Shown: positions 56,820 to 64,000 of the stretch, piece after piece
Numbering within the stretch: the stretch's first letter is position 1
Layout of the letters: each line of letters begins with the position of its first letter
Assembly (NCBI RefSeq): GCF_900636825.1
Contig: NZ_LR134318.1
Location: 1,397,501 to 1,461,500, forward strand
Direction: 5' to 3'
DNA from: Pseudomonas fluorescens
GTDB lineage: Bacteria; Pseudomonadota; Gammaproteobacteria; Pseudomonadales; Pseudomonadaceae
DNA: 64,000 nt
Notes under the pieces: model-generated
The model's input: only the letters and a program-made list of their open reading frames with translations
What the model was told of the DNA's origin: nothing
Databases searched by the model: none
Position numbers and translations under genes: made by a program

Positions 56820-57977
56820 TTACTCCCCTTTGCCGCCGGCGGCTTTGTCAGCTGCCTGGGCGGGGGCCGGGTTCTTGGTGCCAACGTTAGTCGCTTCGGT
56901 CGCTTTGACCTCGACGCCCGGTTTGACGTACTGCAGCCCTTCGGTGATCAGACGATCGCCGGCCTTGAGGCCGTCTTCGATCAGCCACTGGCTGCCGACG
57001 GTGCGGCTGGCCTTGAGCTGACGCAACTCGACCTTGTTGTCGGCGCCGACGACCAGCGCGGTCGGGGTGCCTTTGAGGTCGCGGGTCACGCCTTGCTGCG
57101 GCGCGAGAATCGCTGCGCTGTTGACGCCGGCCTGCAACTGGGCGTGGACGAACATGCCCGGCAGCAGGGTGTGATCCGGGTTCGGGAATACCGCGCGCAG
57201 GGTCACCGAACCAGTGGTCTGGTCAACCGAGACTTCGGAGAATTCCAGTTTACCGTCGAGCTTGTACTGGCTGCCGTCTTCCAGGGTCAGCTTGACTGCA
57301 GCGGCGTTGTCGCCAGCCTTCTGCAGGCGGCCGCTTTCCAGTTCACGGCGCAGTTCCAGCAGTTCCACCGACGATTGAGTCACGTCGACGTAGATCGGGT
57401 CGAGCTGCTGAATCACTGCCATCGCATCGGTCTGGCCATTGCTGACCAGTGCGCCTTCGGTCACCGAAGAACGACCGATACGGCCGGAAATTGGCGCGTA
57501 GACCTTGGTGTAACGCACGTTGATCTGCGCGGTTTGCAACGACGCTTCCGATTGCAGGCGGTTGGCCAGCGCGGTGTCGTACTCCTGACGGCTGACCGCT
57601 TGCTCATCGACCAACTGCTTGTAGCGGTCGGAGATCGACTTGGTCGAACGCAGGTTGGCTTCGGCGCTTTTCAGGGTCGCTTCATAGACCGAAGGATCGA
57701 TCTGATACAGCTGCTGGCCGGCTTTGACATCGGCGCCTTCCTTGAACAGGCGCTTGAGAATGATGCCGTTGACCTGCGGGCGAACTTCAGCGATGCGGAA
57801 CGCACTGGTGCGGCCCGGCAGTTCGGAGGTGAGGGTAAAGGCTTGTGGTTGCAGGGTGACGACGCCGACCTGAGGGGGCGGAGCGGCAGGTGCCGCTTCT
57901 TCCTTTTTACATCCGCTGAGCAGCGATGCCAGGGCGACGGCAGTGACCAGAGCGGTAACAGCTGGCTTGAATTGCAT
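56820..57977 (-). CDS. ttgA: RND efflux periplasmic adaptor (TtgA/EmhA/MexA)
   Basis: A 385-residue membrane-fusion lipoprotein with lipobox LLSGC (Cys about residue 22). Residues 35-75 and about 160-200 form the split lipoyl domain (VGVVTLQPQAFTLTSELPGR and VYAPISGRIGRSSV) around a helical hairpin; the rest is the beta-barrel part. The ATG at 57977 is the usual start (MQFKPAVTALVTAVALAS). First gene of the operon, 267 bases from the divergent repressor. Confidence 0.94.
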   Translation of the reverse strand: MQFKPAVTALVTAVALASLLSGCKKEEAAPAAPPPQVGVVTLQPQAFTLTSELPGRTSAFRIAEVRPQVNGIILKRLFKEGADVKAGQQLYQIDPSVYEATLKSAEANLRSTKSISDRYKQLVDEQAVSRQEYDTALANRLQSEASLQTAQINVRYTKVYAPISGRIGRSSVTEGALVSNGQTDAMAVIQQLDPIYVDVTQSSVELLELRRELESGRLQKAGDNAAAVKLTLEDGSQYKLDGKLEFSEVSVDQTTGSVTLRAVFPNPDHTLLPGMFVHAQLQAGVNSAAILAPQQGVTRDLKGTPTALVVGADNKVELRQLKASRTVGSQWLIEDGLKAGDRLITEGLQYVKPGVEVKATEATNVGTKNPAPAQAADKAAGGKGE

Positions 57978-58066
57978 GAAGATCCTCGGGTCAGGCGCGC
58001 AAGGAGCGCACAAGAAGTTTGAAAGAGTAAAAATCGGGCACCGGGTGGATAAGTAGCTTGCTAAGT

Positions 58067-58098
58067 AATATACTTACGTTCATGGTTGTTTGTAAACA
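58067..58098. promoter_or_regulatory. TtgR/EmhR operator between the pump operon and its repressor
   Basis: On the minus strand the site reads TGTTTACAAACAACCATGAA then CGTAAGTATATT, nearly the same as the known P. putida TtgR operator (TATTTACAAACAACCATGAA then TGTAAGTATATT). It lies about 90 bases upstream of ttgA and 150 upstream of the regulator gene, so one dimer pair can silence both directions. Confidence 0.85.
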
Positions 58099-58243
58099 CC
58101 TGCGCCGCGTACCCACCCTGTTACAAAAAACGTCGCAAGGTTCGAGATTGTAGGCCGGGGAGCCGATTCATGAGAGATCGCCCCCACATTATTCAGCGGA
58201 TATTCAGCCATCCCTGAAACATCCTGTTTGAGGTTTTACTGCC

Positions 58244-58876
58244 ATGGTCCGTCGTACCAAAGAGGAAGCTCAGGAAACCCGCAGCCAGATTCTGGAAGCG
58301 GCGGAGAAAGCCTTTTATGAAAGGGGGGTCGCCCGCACCACCCTGGCGGACATCGCAACCATGGCCGGCGTGACGCGCGGCGCCATTTACTGGCATTTCA
58401 GCAACAAGGCCGATCTGGTTCAGGCGATGCTCGACAGCCTGCACGAACCGCTGGATGAACTGGCCAAGGCCAGCGAAAGCGAGGACGAACCGGACCCACT
58501 CGGGTGCATGCGGCAATTGCTGATTCATTTGTTTCATCAAGTTGCACTGGACCCGAAAACCCGGCGCATCAACGAAATTCTGTTTCATAAGTGCGAATTC
58601 ACCGATGAAATGTGCGATTTGCGCCAGCAGCGCCGGACGGCCAGTCTCGATTGCAACCTGCGCATCGGCCTGACCCTGCGTAATGCGGTGAATCGCGGTC
58701 AGTTGCCCGAAGATCTCGACACCGCCCGCGCAGCCATCAGCATTCATGCCTACATCGACGGCCTGTTGTACGGCTGGCTTCTCGCGCCGGACAGCTTCGA
58801 ACTGCACGCCGAGGCTGAACGCTGGGTCGATACAGGGTTGGACATGCTGCGCCTGAGCCCGAGCCTGCGCAAATGA
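58244..58876 (+). CDS. ttgR: TetR-family efflux repressor (TtgR/EmhR)
   Basis: A 210-residue repressor. The N-terminal helix-turn-helix ([20 protein letters not shown] to [17 protein letters not shown]) is the TtgR/AcrR/MexR-type TetR pattern, and the ligand pocket domain spans about 75-205. It is divergent from ttgABC with a conserved operator between, so it releases the promoter when it binds toxic aromatics or antibiotics. Whether the strain's own name should be emhR is a matter of nomenclature. Confidence 0.93.
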   Translation: MVRRTKEEAQETRSQILEAAEKAFYERGVARTTLADIATMAGVTRGAIYWHFSNKADLVQAMLDSLHEPLDELAKASESEDEPDPLGCMRQLLIHLFHQVALDPKTRRINEILFHKCEFTDEMCDLRQQRRTASLDCNLRIGLTLRNAVNRGQLPEDLDTARAAISIHAYIDGLLYGWLLAPDSFELHAEAERWVDTGLDMLRLSPSLRK

Positions 58877-59268
58877 GAGAAAATGCGCAATTGCCCGGCA
58901 GGGTGTCAATCAGCCGGCATGGCTGATGATCGCGGCGGGGAGTTTAAACGTAGCCAGCCGTGGATTTTGTAGGGAAATTGTGTCGCTCTTGTGAATCCGT
59001 GTTTCGCCGCTTTTCCCTCACCCTAGCCCTCTCCCAGAGGGAGAGGGGACCGACCGGGTTGCTCTTTCGAGTTACGCCGACCTGAAATATCCCGCCGAAC
59101 CAAAAATCCGGAAACCCCACAAATCTGCTCCCTTTCCCCTCGCCCCCTTGGGGGAGAGGGCTGGGGTGAGGGGGATCGATTCGAGCCACACCGCATTATC
59201 CCGTCCAAACAAAAAAGCCCCTGACTCTCACAAGTCAGGGGCTTTTTCATTGCTGCGCTACCGCGTGA
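58877..59268. other. Intergenic region with paired CCCTCTCCC-type repeat, copy 3
   Basis: A 392-base gap between convergent genes. It contains the repeat 59015-59175 (CCCTCACCCTAGCCCTCTCC...GGGAGAGG and its inverted counterpart CCCCTCGCCCCCTTGGGGGAGAGGGCTGGGGTGAGGGG) and the terminator below. I see no gene. Confidence 0.7.
59212..59247 (-). terminator. Rho-independent terminator of the arsR-MFS-xenB operon
   Basis: A fifteen-base stem AAAAAGCCCCTGACT / AGTCAGGGGCTTTTT with a six-base loop, 21 bases after the last stop. It is symmetric and could stop transcription from both sides. Confidence 0.92.
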
Positions 59269-60318
59269 TTACAGCGTCGGATAGTCGATATAACCCACCG
59301 GGCCTTTGCCGTAGAAAGTTTCCGGATGCGGCTCGTTCAGCGGCGCATCGGCCTGCAGACGTGCCGGCAGATCCGGGTTGGCAATGAACGGCACGCCGAA
59401 GGCGACGGCGTCTGCCTTGCCAGCGGCCAGCCACTCGTTGGCGCTTTGCTTGGTGAATTTCTCGTTGGCGATGTACGGGCCGCCGAACGCTTCTTTCAGT
59501 TGCGGGCCGAGGCTGTCGGCGCCTTCTTTTTCGCGCGAACAAATGAACGCGATGCCACGCTTGCCCAGTTCGCGGGCGACGTAAGTGAAGGTCTCAGCCA
59601 GATTGTCATCGCCCATGTCATGGGAATCTGCACGCGGTGCCAAGTGCACACCGACGCGGCCGGCGCCCCAGACTTCGATTGCAGCATCGGTCACTTCCAG
59701 CAGCAGGCGCGCGCGGTTTTCCAGCGAGCCACCGTAGTTGTCGGTGCGCTGGTTGGTGCTGCTTTGCAGGAACTGGTCGAGCAGGTAGCCGTTGGCGCCG
59801 TGGATTTCCACGCCGTCGAAACCGGCAGCCTTGGCGTTCTCGGCACCGGTGCGGTAGGCATCGACGATGTCGGCGATTTCAGCGGTTTCCAGAGCGCGCG
59901 GGGTTGGATAGTCGGCCAGCGGGCGAACCAGGCTGACGTGACCTTTGGGTTGCAGAGCGCTCGGCGCAACCGGTGTTTCACCGTTCAGGTACGAAGGATG
60001 GGAGATACGGCCAACGTGCCACAGCTGCAGGAAAATCTTGCCGCCGGCACCGTGAATCGCCTTGGTGACGTTGGCCCAGCCACGCACTTGATCGTTGGAC
60101 CAGATGCCCGGGGTATCCGGGTAGCCGACGCCCATTGGCGTTACCGAAGTGGCTTCGCTGAGGATCAGGCCGGCCGAGGCGCGTTGTACGTAGTATTCGG
60201 CCATCAGCGCATTCGGCACGCGGCCTTCGTCGGCGCGGCAGCGGGTCAGCGGGGCCATGATGATGCGGTTGTTCAGCTCGATGTCGCCGAGTTTGATCGG
60301 GTCGAAAATAGTCGCCAT
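59269..60318 (-). CDS. xenB: Alkene reductase, old yellow enzyme family (XenB/NemA-like)
   Basis: A 349-residue FMN-dependent NAD(P)H oxidoreductase that reduces activated C=C bonds and nitro compounds. The substrate-binding pair is in VEIHGANGYLLDQFLQ (His and Asn) and FMN contacts in IMAPLTRCRAD and WHVGRISHPSY. Length and sequence look very close to xenobiotic reductase B of P. fluorescens. The ATG at 60318 gives the standard MATIFDPIKLGD. It is the third gene of an arsR-MFS-oxidoreductase operon. Confidence 0.9.
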   Translation of the reverse strand: MATIFDPIKLGDIELNNRIIMAPLTRCRADEGRVPNALMAEYYVQRASAGLILSEATSVTPMGVGYPDTPGIWSNDQVRGWANVTKAIHGAGGKIFLQLWHVGRISHPSYLNGETPVAPSALQPKGHVSLVRPLADYPTPRALETAEIADIVDAYRTGAENAKAAGFDGVEIHGANGYLLDQFLQSSTNQRTDNYGGSLENRARLLLEVTDAAIEVWGAGRVGVHLAPRADSHDMGDDNLAETFTYVARELGKRGIAFICSREKEGADSLGPQLKEAFGGPYIANEKFTKQSANEWLAAGKADAVAFGVPFIANPDLPARLQADAPLNEPHPETFYGKGPVGYIDYPTL

Positions 60319-60346
60319 GTCTAAAACCTCTTGAATGGAAAGTTGA

Positions 60347-61513
60347 TCAGTTGGAAGCAGGAGCCAGTTCGGCATTGCCGTTCTGGCGGAAAGTAATCAG
60401 GGTCACCAGCAGGGCCAGCACCGCGAGTGCAGCCGCCGCCAGCGGAACGCTGGTCAGGCCGTAACCGTGGGCGATGACGCTGCCACCGACCCAGGCGCCG
60501 AGGGCGTTGCCGACGTTGAATGCGCCAATGTTCAGAGTCGAAACCAGATTCGGCGCAGCTTTGCCGAAGGTCACCACGTTGACTTGCAGCGCCGGCACAG
60601 CGGCGAAACACGCGGTAGCCCAAAGGAACAGGGTGATTTCGGTCGGGATCAGCGCGACGCTGGTCCAGGTCAGCACCGTGGACACTACGGCCATGGCGAT
60701 GAACACGCCGATCAACGTAGCGGCCATGCCTTTGTCGGCCAGTTTGCCGCCGATGATGTTGCCGACGGTCAGGCCCAGGCCGATCAGCATCAGCGTCCAG
60801 GTCACGCCACGCGGAGATACGCCGGTGACTTCGCCGAGCAGTGGAGCGACGTAGGTGAACAGGGTGAAGACCGAGGCGGAGAACAGCGCGGTCATGCTCA
60901 GCGACAGCCAGATGCCGGCGCCTTTGAGGGCGGCGAGTTCGGCGCGCATGTCGAGTTTTTCTTCGTCACGCTTGGCCGGCAGGAAGCGAATCAGACCGAT
61001 CAGCGCGATCACGCCGATAACGGTCACGGCCCAGAAGGTCGAGCGCCAGCCGTATTGTTGACCCAATGCAGTGCCCAGCGGCACACCGAGGACGTTGGCC
61101 AGGGTCAGGCCGGTAAACATCAACGCTACGGCCGAGGCGCGTTTGTTGGCCGGCACCAGATTGGCCGCCACCACCGAACCGATGCCGAAGAACGCGCCGT
61201 GGCAAAGCGCAGTGATGACTCGGGCAAACATCAGCACGTTGTAATCACTGGCCATTGCACACAGCAGGTTGCCGATAATGAAAATGCCCATCAACGCGAC
61301 CAAAGCTGCCTTGCGCGGCAGTTTGGCGGTGGCCATGGCCATGAACGGCGCACCGATCGCCACGCCCAAGGCGTAACCGGTGACCAGCCAGCCGGCGCCC
61401 GGGATCGACACACCGAGGTCGGTCGCCACGTCGGGCAACAGGCCCATGATGACGAATTCGGTGGTGCCGATGGCGAAGGCGCTCAGGGCCAGTATGAGAA
61501 GCGAGAGGGGCAT
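60347..61513 (-). CDS. MFS transporter (DHA1/arabinose-efflux type)
   Basis: A 388-residue inner-membrane carrier with twelve helices. LSAFAIGTTEFVIMGLLPDVATDLG at helix 1 and the RVITALCHGAFFGIGSVVAANLVP block are those of the AraJ/YdhP-like drug:proton antiporters. It lies 28 bases upstream of xenB and 34 downstream of the ArsR gene on one strand. Co-transcription suggests export of a toxic electrophile or its reduced product. Confidence 0.88.
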   Translation of the reverse strand: MPLSLLILALSAFAIGTTEFVIMGLLPDVATDLGVSIPGAGWLVTGYALGVAIGAPFMAMATAKLPRKAALVALMGIFIIGNLLCAMASDYNVLMFARVITALCHGAFFGIGSVVAANLVPANKRASAVALMFTGLTLANVLGVPLGTALGQQYGWRSTFWAVTVIGVIALIGLIRFLPAKRDEEKLDMRAELAALKGAGIWLSLSMTALFSASVFTLFTYVAPLLGEVTGVSPRGVTWTLMLIGLGLTVGNIIGGKLADKGMAATLIGVFIAMAVVSTVLTWTSVALIPTEITLFLWATACFAAVPALQVNVVTFGKAAPNLVSTLNIGAFNVGNALGAWVGGSVIAHGYGLTSVPLAAAALAVLALLVTLITFRQNGNAELAPASN

Positions 61514-61547
61514 GCGGGTTTCCTTGTCGGCTGGCTGACGTTAAGGG

Positions 61548-61850
61548 TCAGAGCTCTTTACTGAGGGTGTTGAGAAACGCCTGAATGACGTCCTCGTTCC
61601 GTTTGAAAAAGTGCCACTGCCCGGCCTTCTGGCTGCTGATCAACCCGGCCCGTTGCAGGGTCGCCAAATGCGCGGACACGGTGGATTGCGACAGGCCGCA
61701 ACGCTGATCGATCTGCCCGGCACAGATACCGTACTCGTGGTTGTGCAACTGCTCGGGGAATTCGTTTTTCGGGTCTTTCAGCCAGTTGAGGATGTCTCGC
61801 CGTACTGGGTGCGCCAGGGCTTTTATTATTTCGTCGAGGTCAAGGTTCAT
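61548..61850 (-). CDS. ArsR-family transcriptional regulator
   Basis: A 100-residue winged-helix repressor: EIIKALAHPVRRDILNWL (helix 1-2) and CGLSQSTVSAHLATLQRAGLI (recognition helix). One Cys (IC-AGQIDQRC) sits before the recognition helix, giving a CxxxxxxxC pair that could sense electrophiles rather than metals. It is the first gene of the operon with an MFS exporter and old yellow enzyme, and several palindromes lie just upstream. Confidence 0.88.
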   Translation of the reverse strand: MNLDLDEIIKALAHPVRRDILNWLKDPKNEFPEQLHNHEYGICAGQIDQRCGLSQSTVSAHLATLQRAGLISSQKAGQWHFFKRNEDVIQAFLNTLSKEL

Positions 61851-61873
61851 GGCATGGGCTCATGTGGGCAGTG

Positions 61874-61978
61874 GCGATATATCGCGATGGAGCGAACTTT
61901 AAATCGTTGAATCGCGATATACCAATATGAATTCGGTCTGAGCATCGTATAAATCGCTATATCGGGTTATAACGATAT
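61874..61978. promoter_or_regulatory. Cluster of ATATCG-type palindromes, candidate ArsR operators
   Basis: GCGATATATCGC (61874-61885) is a perfect 12-base palindrome, ATCGCGAT recurs at 61911-61918, and ATATCG-N8-CGATAT spans 61959-61978. All lie between the divergent ArsR and acpH genes. Repeats of one core fit binding by the ArsR dimer. Confidence 0.55.
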
Positions 61979-62018
61979 GGAGGTGCTGCATCAGCGGACG
62001 CAGTGCTAAGCTGCGCTC

Positions 62019-62591
62019 ATGAACTATCTCGCGCATTTGCATCTCGGCGGCCAGCGCCCCGGTCAGTTACTCGGCAGCCTCTATGGCGACTTCGTCAAAG
62101 GGCGACTGCAAGGGCAGTTTGCGCCGGAGGTCGAAGCGGCGATCCAACTGCATCGGCGTATCGACGTGTTCACCGATCGCCACCCGTTGGTGGACATCGC
62201 CTTGGGCCGGTTTACCGAGACGCGGCGGCGCTATGCCGGGATCGTCCTCGATGTATTTTTCGACCACTGCCTGGCGCGAGACTGGACGCTGTACGCCGAC
62301 CGGCCGCTGGAGCTGTTCACCGCTGACGTTTATCGGGTGCTGTCGCGCGAGCGGCAATTGCCAGAACGGCTGGCGAAGATCGCGCCGCACATGGTTGCCC
62401 ATGACTGGTTGGGGTCGTATCGCGAATTTGAGGTGCTGGAGCAGGTGTTGCGCGGGATTTCACGGCGGTTGTCCCGGCCTGAGGAACTGGCGGGGGCGAT
62501 GCAGGAGTTGCGGCGGTTGTATGAGCCTTTGAGCGAAGACTTTAGCCTGTTCTACCCGCAACTTCAGGACTTCGTAGCGTCACAGAGGTAG
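62019..62591 (+). CDS. acpH: Acyl carrier protein phosphodiesterase
   Basis: A 190-residue HD-like hydrolase that removes 4'-phosphopantetheine from acyl carrier protein. MNYLAHLHL and GSLYGDFVKG at the N-terminus, HRRIDVFTDRHP in the middle and the FDHCLARDW block match AcpH of E. coli, including the metal-binding His and Asp residues. It is divergent from the ArsR operon and followed by a REP pair. Confidence 0.92.
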   Translation: MNYLAHLHLGGQRPGQLLGSLYGDFVKGRLQGQFAPEVEAAIQLHRRIDVFTDRHPLVDIALGRFTETRRRYAGIVLDVFFDHCLARDWTLYADRPLELFTADVYRVLSRERQLPERLAKIAPHMVAHDWLGSYREFEVLEQVLRGISRRLSRPEELAGAMQELRRLYEPLSEDFSLFYPQLQDFVASQR

Positions 62592-62600
62592 GCAAAAATC

Positions 62601-62668
62601 AAAAGATCGCAGCCTGCGGCAGCTCCTACATCGACCTCTGTAGGAGCTGCCGCAGGCTGCGATCTTTT
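62601..62668. repeat. REP pair in inverted orientation
   Basis: Two inverted REP copies, twelve bases apart, between the convergent acpH and olsA genes. Confidence 0.88.
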
Positions 62669-62673
62669 GATTG

Positions 62674-63468
62674 TCAGGCGGCGATCAGGTCGCCAGCGCG
62701 ACGCGGTTCGGCAGGTTTCGCTACTTCGCCAAACAACACCCGCTGCACCGCCTGCTGCGCTTCGAACGCCAGCGCCGCACGCTCGCGCCCCTGACAGGCG
62801 ATCGGCTTGAGCACATGCACTTCGACATCCCCGCAGTCATGGCTGAACAGGCGCATCAGGTGCGAGAGCAAATCATCGTCACCAATGAATGGCGCCAGCG
62901 TATCGATCTCGCCGTCACGCAGATAACGGATCGCCACCGGTTGCAGCATCACCTCTGAATCAATCGCCGCCGCCAGCAGGCGACCGTGAAAAGTGCGCAG
63001 TGATCGGCCATCGGTGGTCGTGCCTTCGGGGAACATCAGCAAGGCGTGATCGGTTTGCAAATGACGGGTCATCTGCTTGCGGATCAACTGGCTGTCGCCC
63101 GAGCCGCGACGGATAAACAGACTGCCAGCCTTCGCTGCCAGCCAGCCCGCCACCGGCCAGGTGCGCACTTCCGCCTTGGACAGAAATGACAGCGGCGTGA
63201 GCATGCCCAGCAGCGGAATATCCGTCCACGACACATGATTGCTGACCCACAGCATCGGCTCTTTCGGCAGCTCACCGTGCACGGTCACGCGAAAGGGCAG
63301 GGCATTGCTCAGCCGAGCCATGAAGAAGCGCGACCAGCGCTGGCGACGCTCCATCGAATGCGCCAGGCCGATGCGCTCAAACACGCCGAAGACGCTGGCC
63401 ATGGTCAGCCCCAGCGACACCACGAAAAGCACTCGAGCGATTCGCGCGTACACCCGCAACCGGCTCAT
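62674..63468 (-). CDS. olsA: Lyso-ornithine lipid acyltransferase OlsA (PlsC family)
   Basis: A 264-residue 1-acyl-glycerol-phosphate acyltransferase-fold protein with an N-terminal hydrophobic helix. The HX4D motif is NHVSWTD and the acceptor motif FPEGTTTDG follows. It adds the second fatty acid in ornithine-lipid synthesis, as judged from its position after olsB; general PlsC-like activity on phosphatidic acid is possible. Its ATG overlaps the olsB stop by one base (TGATG). Confidence 0.85.
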   Translation of the reverse strand: MSRLRVYARIARVLFVVSLGLTMASVFGVFERIGLAHSMERRQRWSRFFMARLSNALPFRVTVHGELPKEPMLWVSNHVSWTDIPLLGMLTPLSFLSKAEVRTWPVAGWLAAKAGSLFIRRGSGDSQLIRKQMTRHLQTDHALLMFPEGTTTDGRSLRTFHGRLLAAAIDSEVMLQPVAIRYLRDGEIDTLAPFIGDDDLLSHLMRLFSHDCGDVEVHVLKPIACQGRERAALAFEAQQAVQRVLFGEVAKPAEPRRAGDLIAA

Positions 63469-64000
63469 CACACGGCCGCCTTGAAGTGTTTGGCGTAACG
63501 CGGGCAGAGTTCGTCGCGCTTGAGCAGGATGAAGACGTCGGCGACCTGGAAGTCTTCGTCCCAGCATGGCTCGCCGCAGATCTTCGCGCCCAGACGCATG
63601 TAAGCCTTGAGCAGTGGCGGCATTTCCGCGATGACGTTGGACGGAATATCCAGCGTCGGCAGCGGATTTTTCGGCTCGGCGCGCAGGTGTTCGGTGCACA
63701 GATAGCGCTCGCGCAGGCGCTGCATGATCGCGTGGGCCTGAATGCCGCCGTCCTGCATCGGAATGCTCGCGCAACCCATCAGATAGCTGTAACCGCCCTG
63801 ATTCAATACTTCGGCCAACTCGCCCCAGAGTACGGCAATGGTGCCGCCGTTGCGGTACGCCGGATCGACGCAGGTGCGGCCGATTTCCAGGATCGGCCCT
63901 TGCAGATGCGCGAGGCCGTGCAGGCTGAATTCTTCCTCACTGTAGAACTTGCCGAGGCTGCTGGCGGCGGTGTGATCGAGCAGACGCGTGGTCGCTACAA
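63468..64000 (-). CDS. olsB: Ornithine N-acyltransferase OlsB (5' end outside window)
   Basis: The visible part covers the last 177 or so residues of a GNAT-fold Ols[41 protein letters not shown] and the C-terminal [19 protein letters not shown] with the DVFILL end are family signatures. It transfers a hydroxyacyl group from ACP to ornithine, making lyso-ornithine lipid for OlsA. The gene runs off the right edge of the window, so the start is not seen. Confidence 0.9.
   Translation of the reverse strand, partial: VATTRLLDHTAASSLGKFYSEEEFSLHGLAHLQGPILEIGRTCVDPAYRNGGTIAVLWGELAEVLNQGGYSYLMGCASIPMQDGGIQAHAIMQRLRERYLCTEHLRAEPKNPLPTLDIPSNVIAEMPPLLKAYMRLGAKICGEPCWDEDFQVADVFILLKRDELCPRYAKHFKAAV

Noticed and set aside
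1..64000. CRISPR arrays, tRNA/rRNA genes, insertion sequences and prophage
   Set aside because: No regularly spaced repeats, no cloverleaf with a typical TTCGAATC arm, and no transposase or integrase were found by reading.

Overview
The window is a 64-kb stretch of GC-rich chromosomal DNA that reads as a member of the Pseudomonas fluorescens group (P. koreensis/Pf0-1-like). This is inferred from the PcaR-controlled beta-ketoadipate cluster, the TtgABC/EmhABC efflux operon with its divergent TetR repressor and operator, a MucR-like MHYT-GGDEF-EAL protein, and many copies of the Pseudomonas REP sequence (GATCGCAGCC...GGCAGCTCCTAC) placed just after stop codons. I see no rRNA, tRNA, CRISPR array, transposase or prophage.

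Region by region: 1-10.4 kb holds a DUF1145 membrane protein and a collagen-like secreted protein, a CopD-type membrane protein, the DinG helicase, a large exported clan GH-A glycoside hydrolase, a serine beta-lactamase-fold esterase, an OmpA-type lipoprotein with three Trp-Pro-Phe-Gly repeats, pdxH and a glycine-zipper lipoprotein. 10.4-17.9 kb has a frameshifted stand-alone colicin E3-type RNase remnant, nhaA, a cysteine-synthase-like enzyme, a FAD protein whose last codons were tandemly duplicated together with a REP, a lipoprotein, and a divergent SDR/LysR pair. 18-23 kb is the branched-chain amino acid ABC transporter (braC-livHMGF). 23.3-31.5 kb contains a DUF2288 protein, an unusual 730-residue tubulin/FtsZ-like GTPase, a beta-hydroxyacid dehydrogenase, the MucR-like c-di-GMP protein interrupted by an in-frame TGA, a YkgJ protein and a Spinster-like MFS carrier. 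31.7-39 kb contains rapA, three small genes (one very probably ccoM under an Anr box), a 790-bp nested inverted repeat and a PiT phosphate transporter.

39-52 kb is a complete protocatechuate catabolic island: pcaR, pcaK, a CatIJ-type CoA transferase with pcaF, pcaHG, pcaT, pcaBDC and an OprD porin. Together they import 4-hydroxybenzoate/protocatechuate and convert protocatechuate to succinyl-CoA and acetyl-CoA. Paired PcaR-like boxes lie before pcaR, pcaK and pcaI. 52-59 kb is the tripartite RND efflux system and its repressor. 59-62 kb is an arsR-MFS-old yellow enzyme operon. 62-64 kb carries acpH and the ornithine-lipid genes olsB (partial) and olsA.

The best candidates for something undescribed are the tubulin-like GTPase (23916-26108), the E3-type toxin remnant (10485-10701), and the TGA inside the EAL domain (27299-27301). 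Functions are assigned from sequence motifs and family knowledge only; no searches were run.
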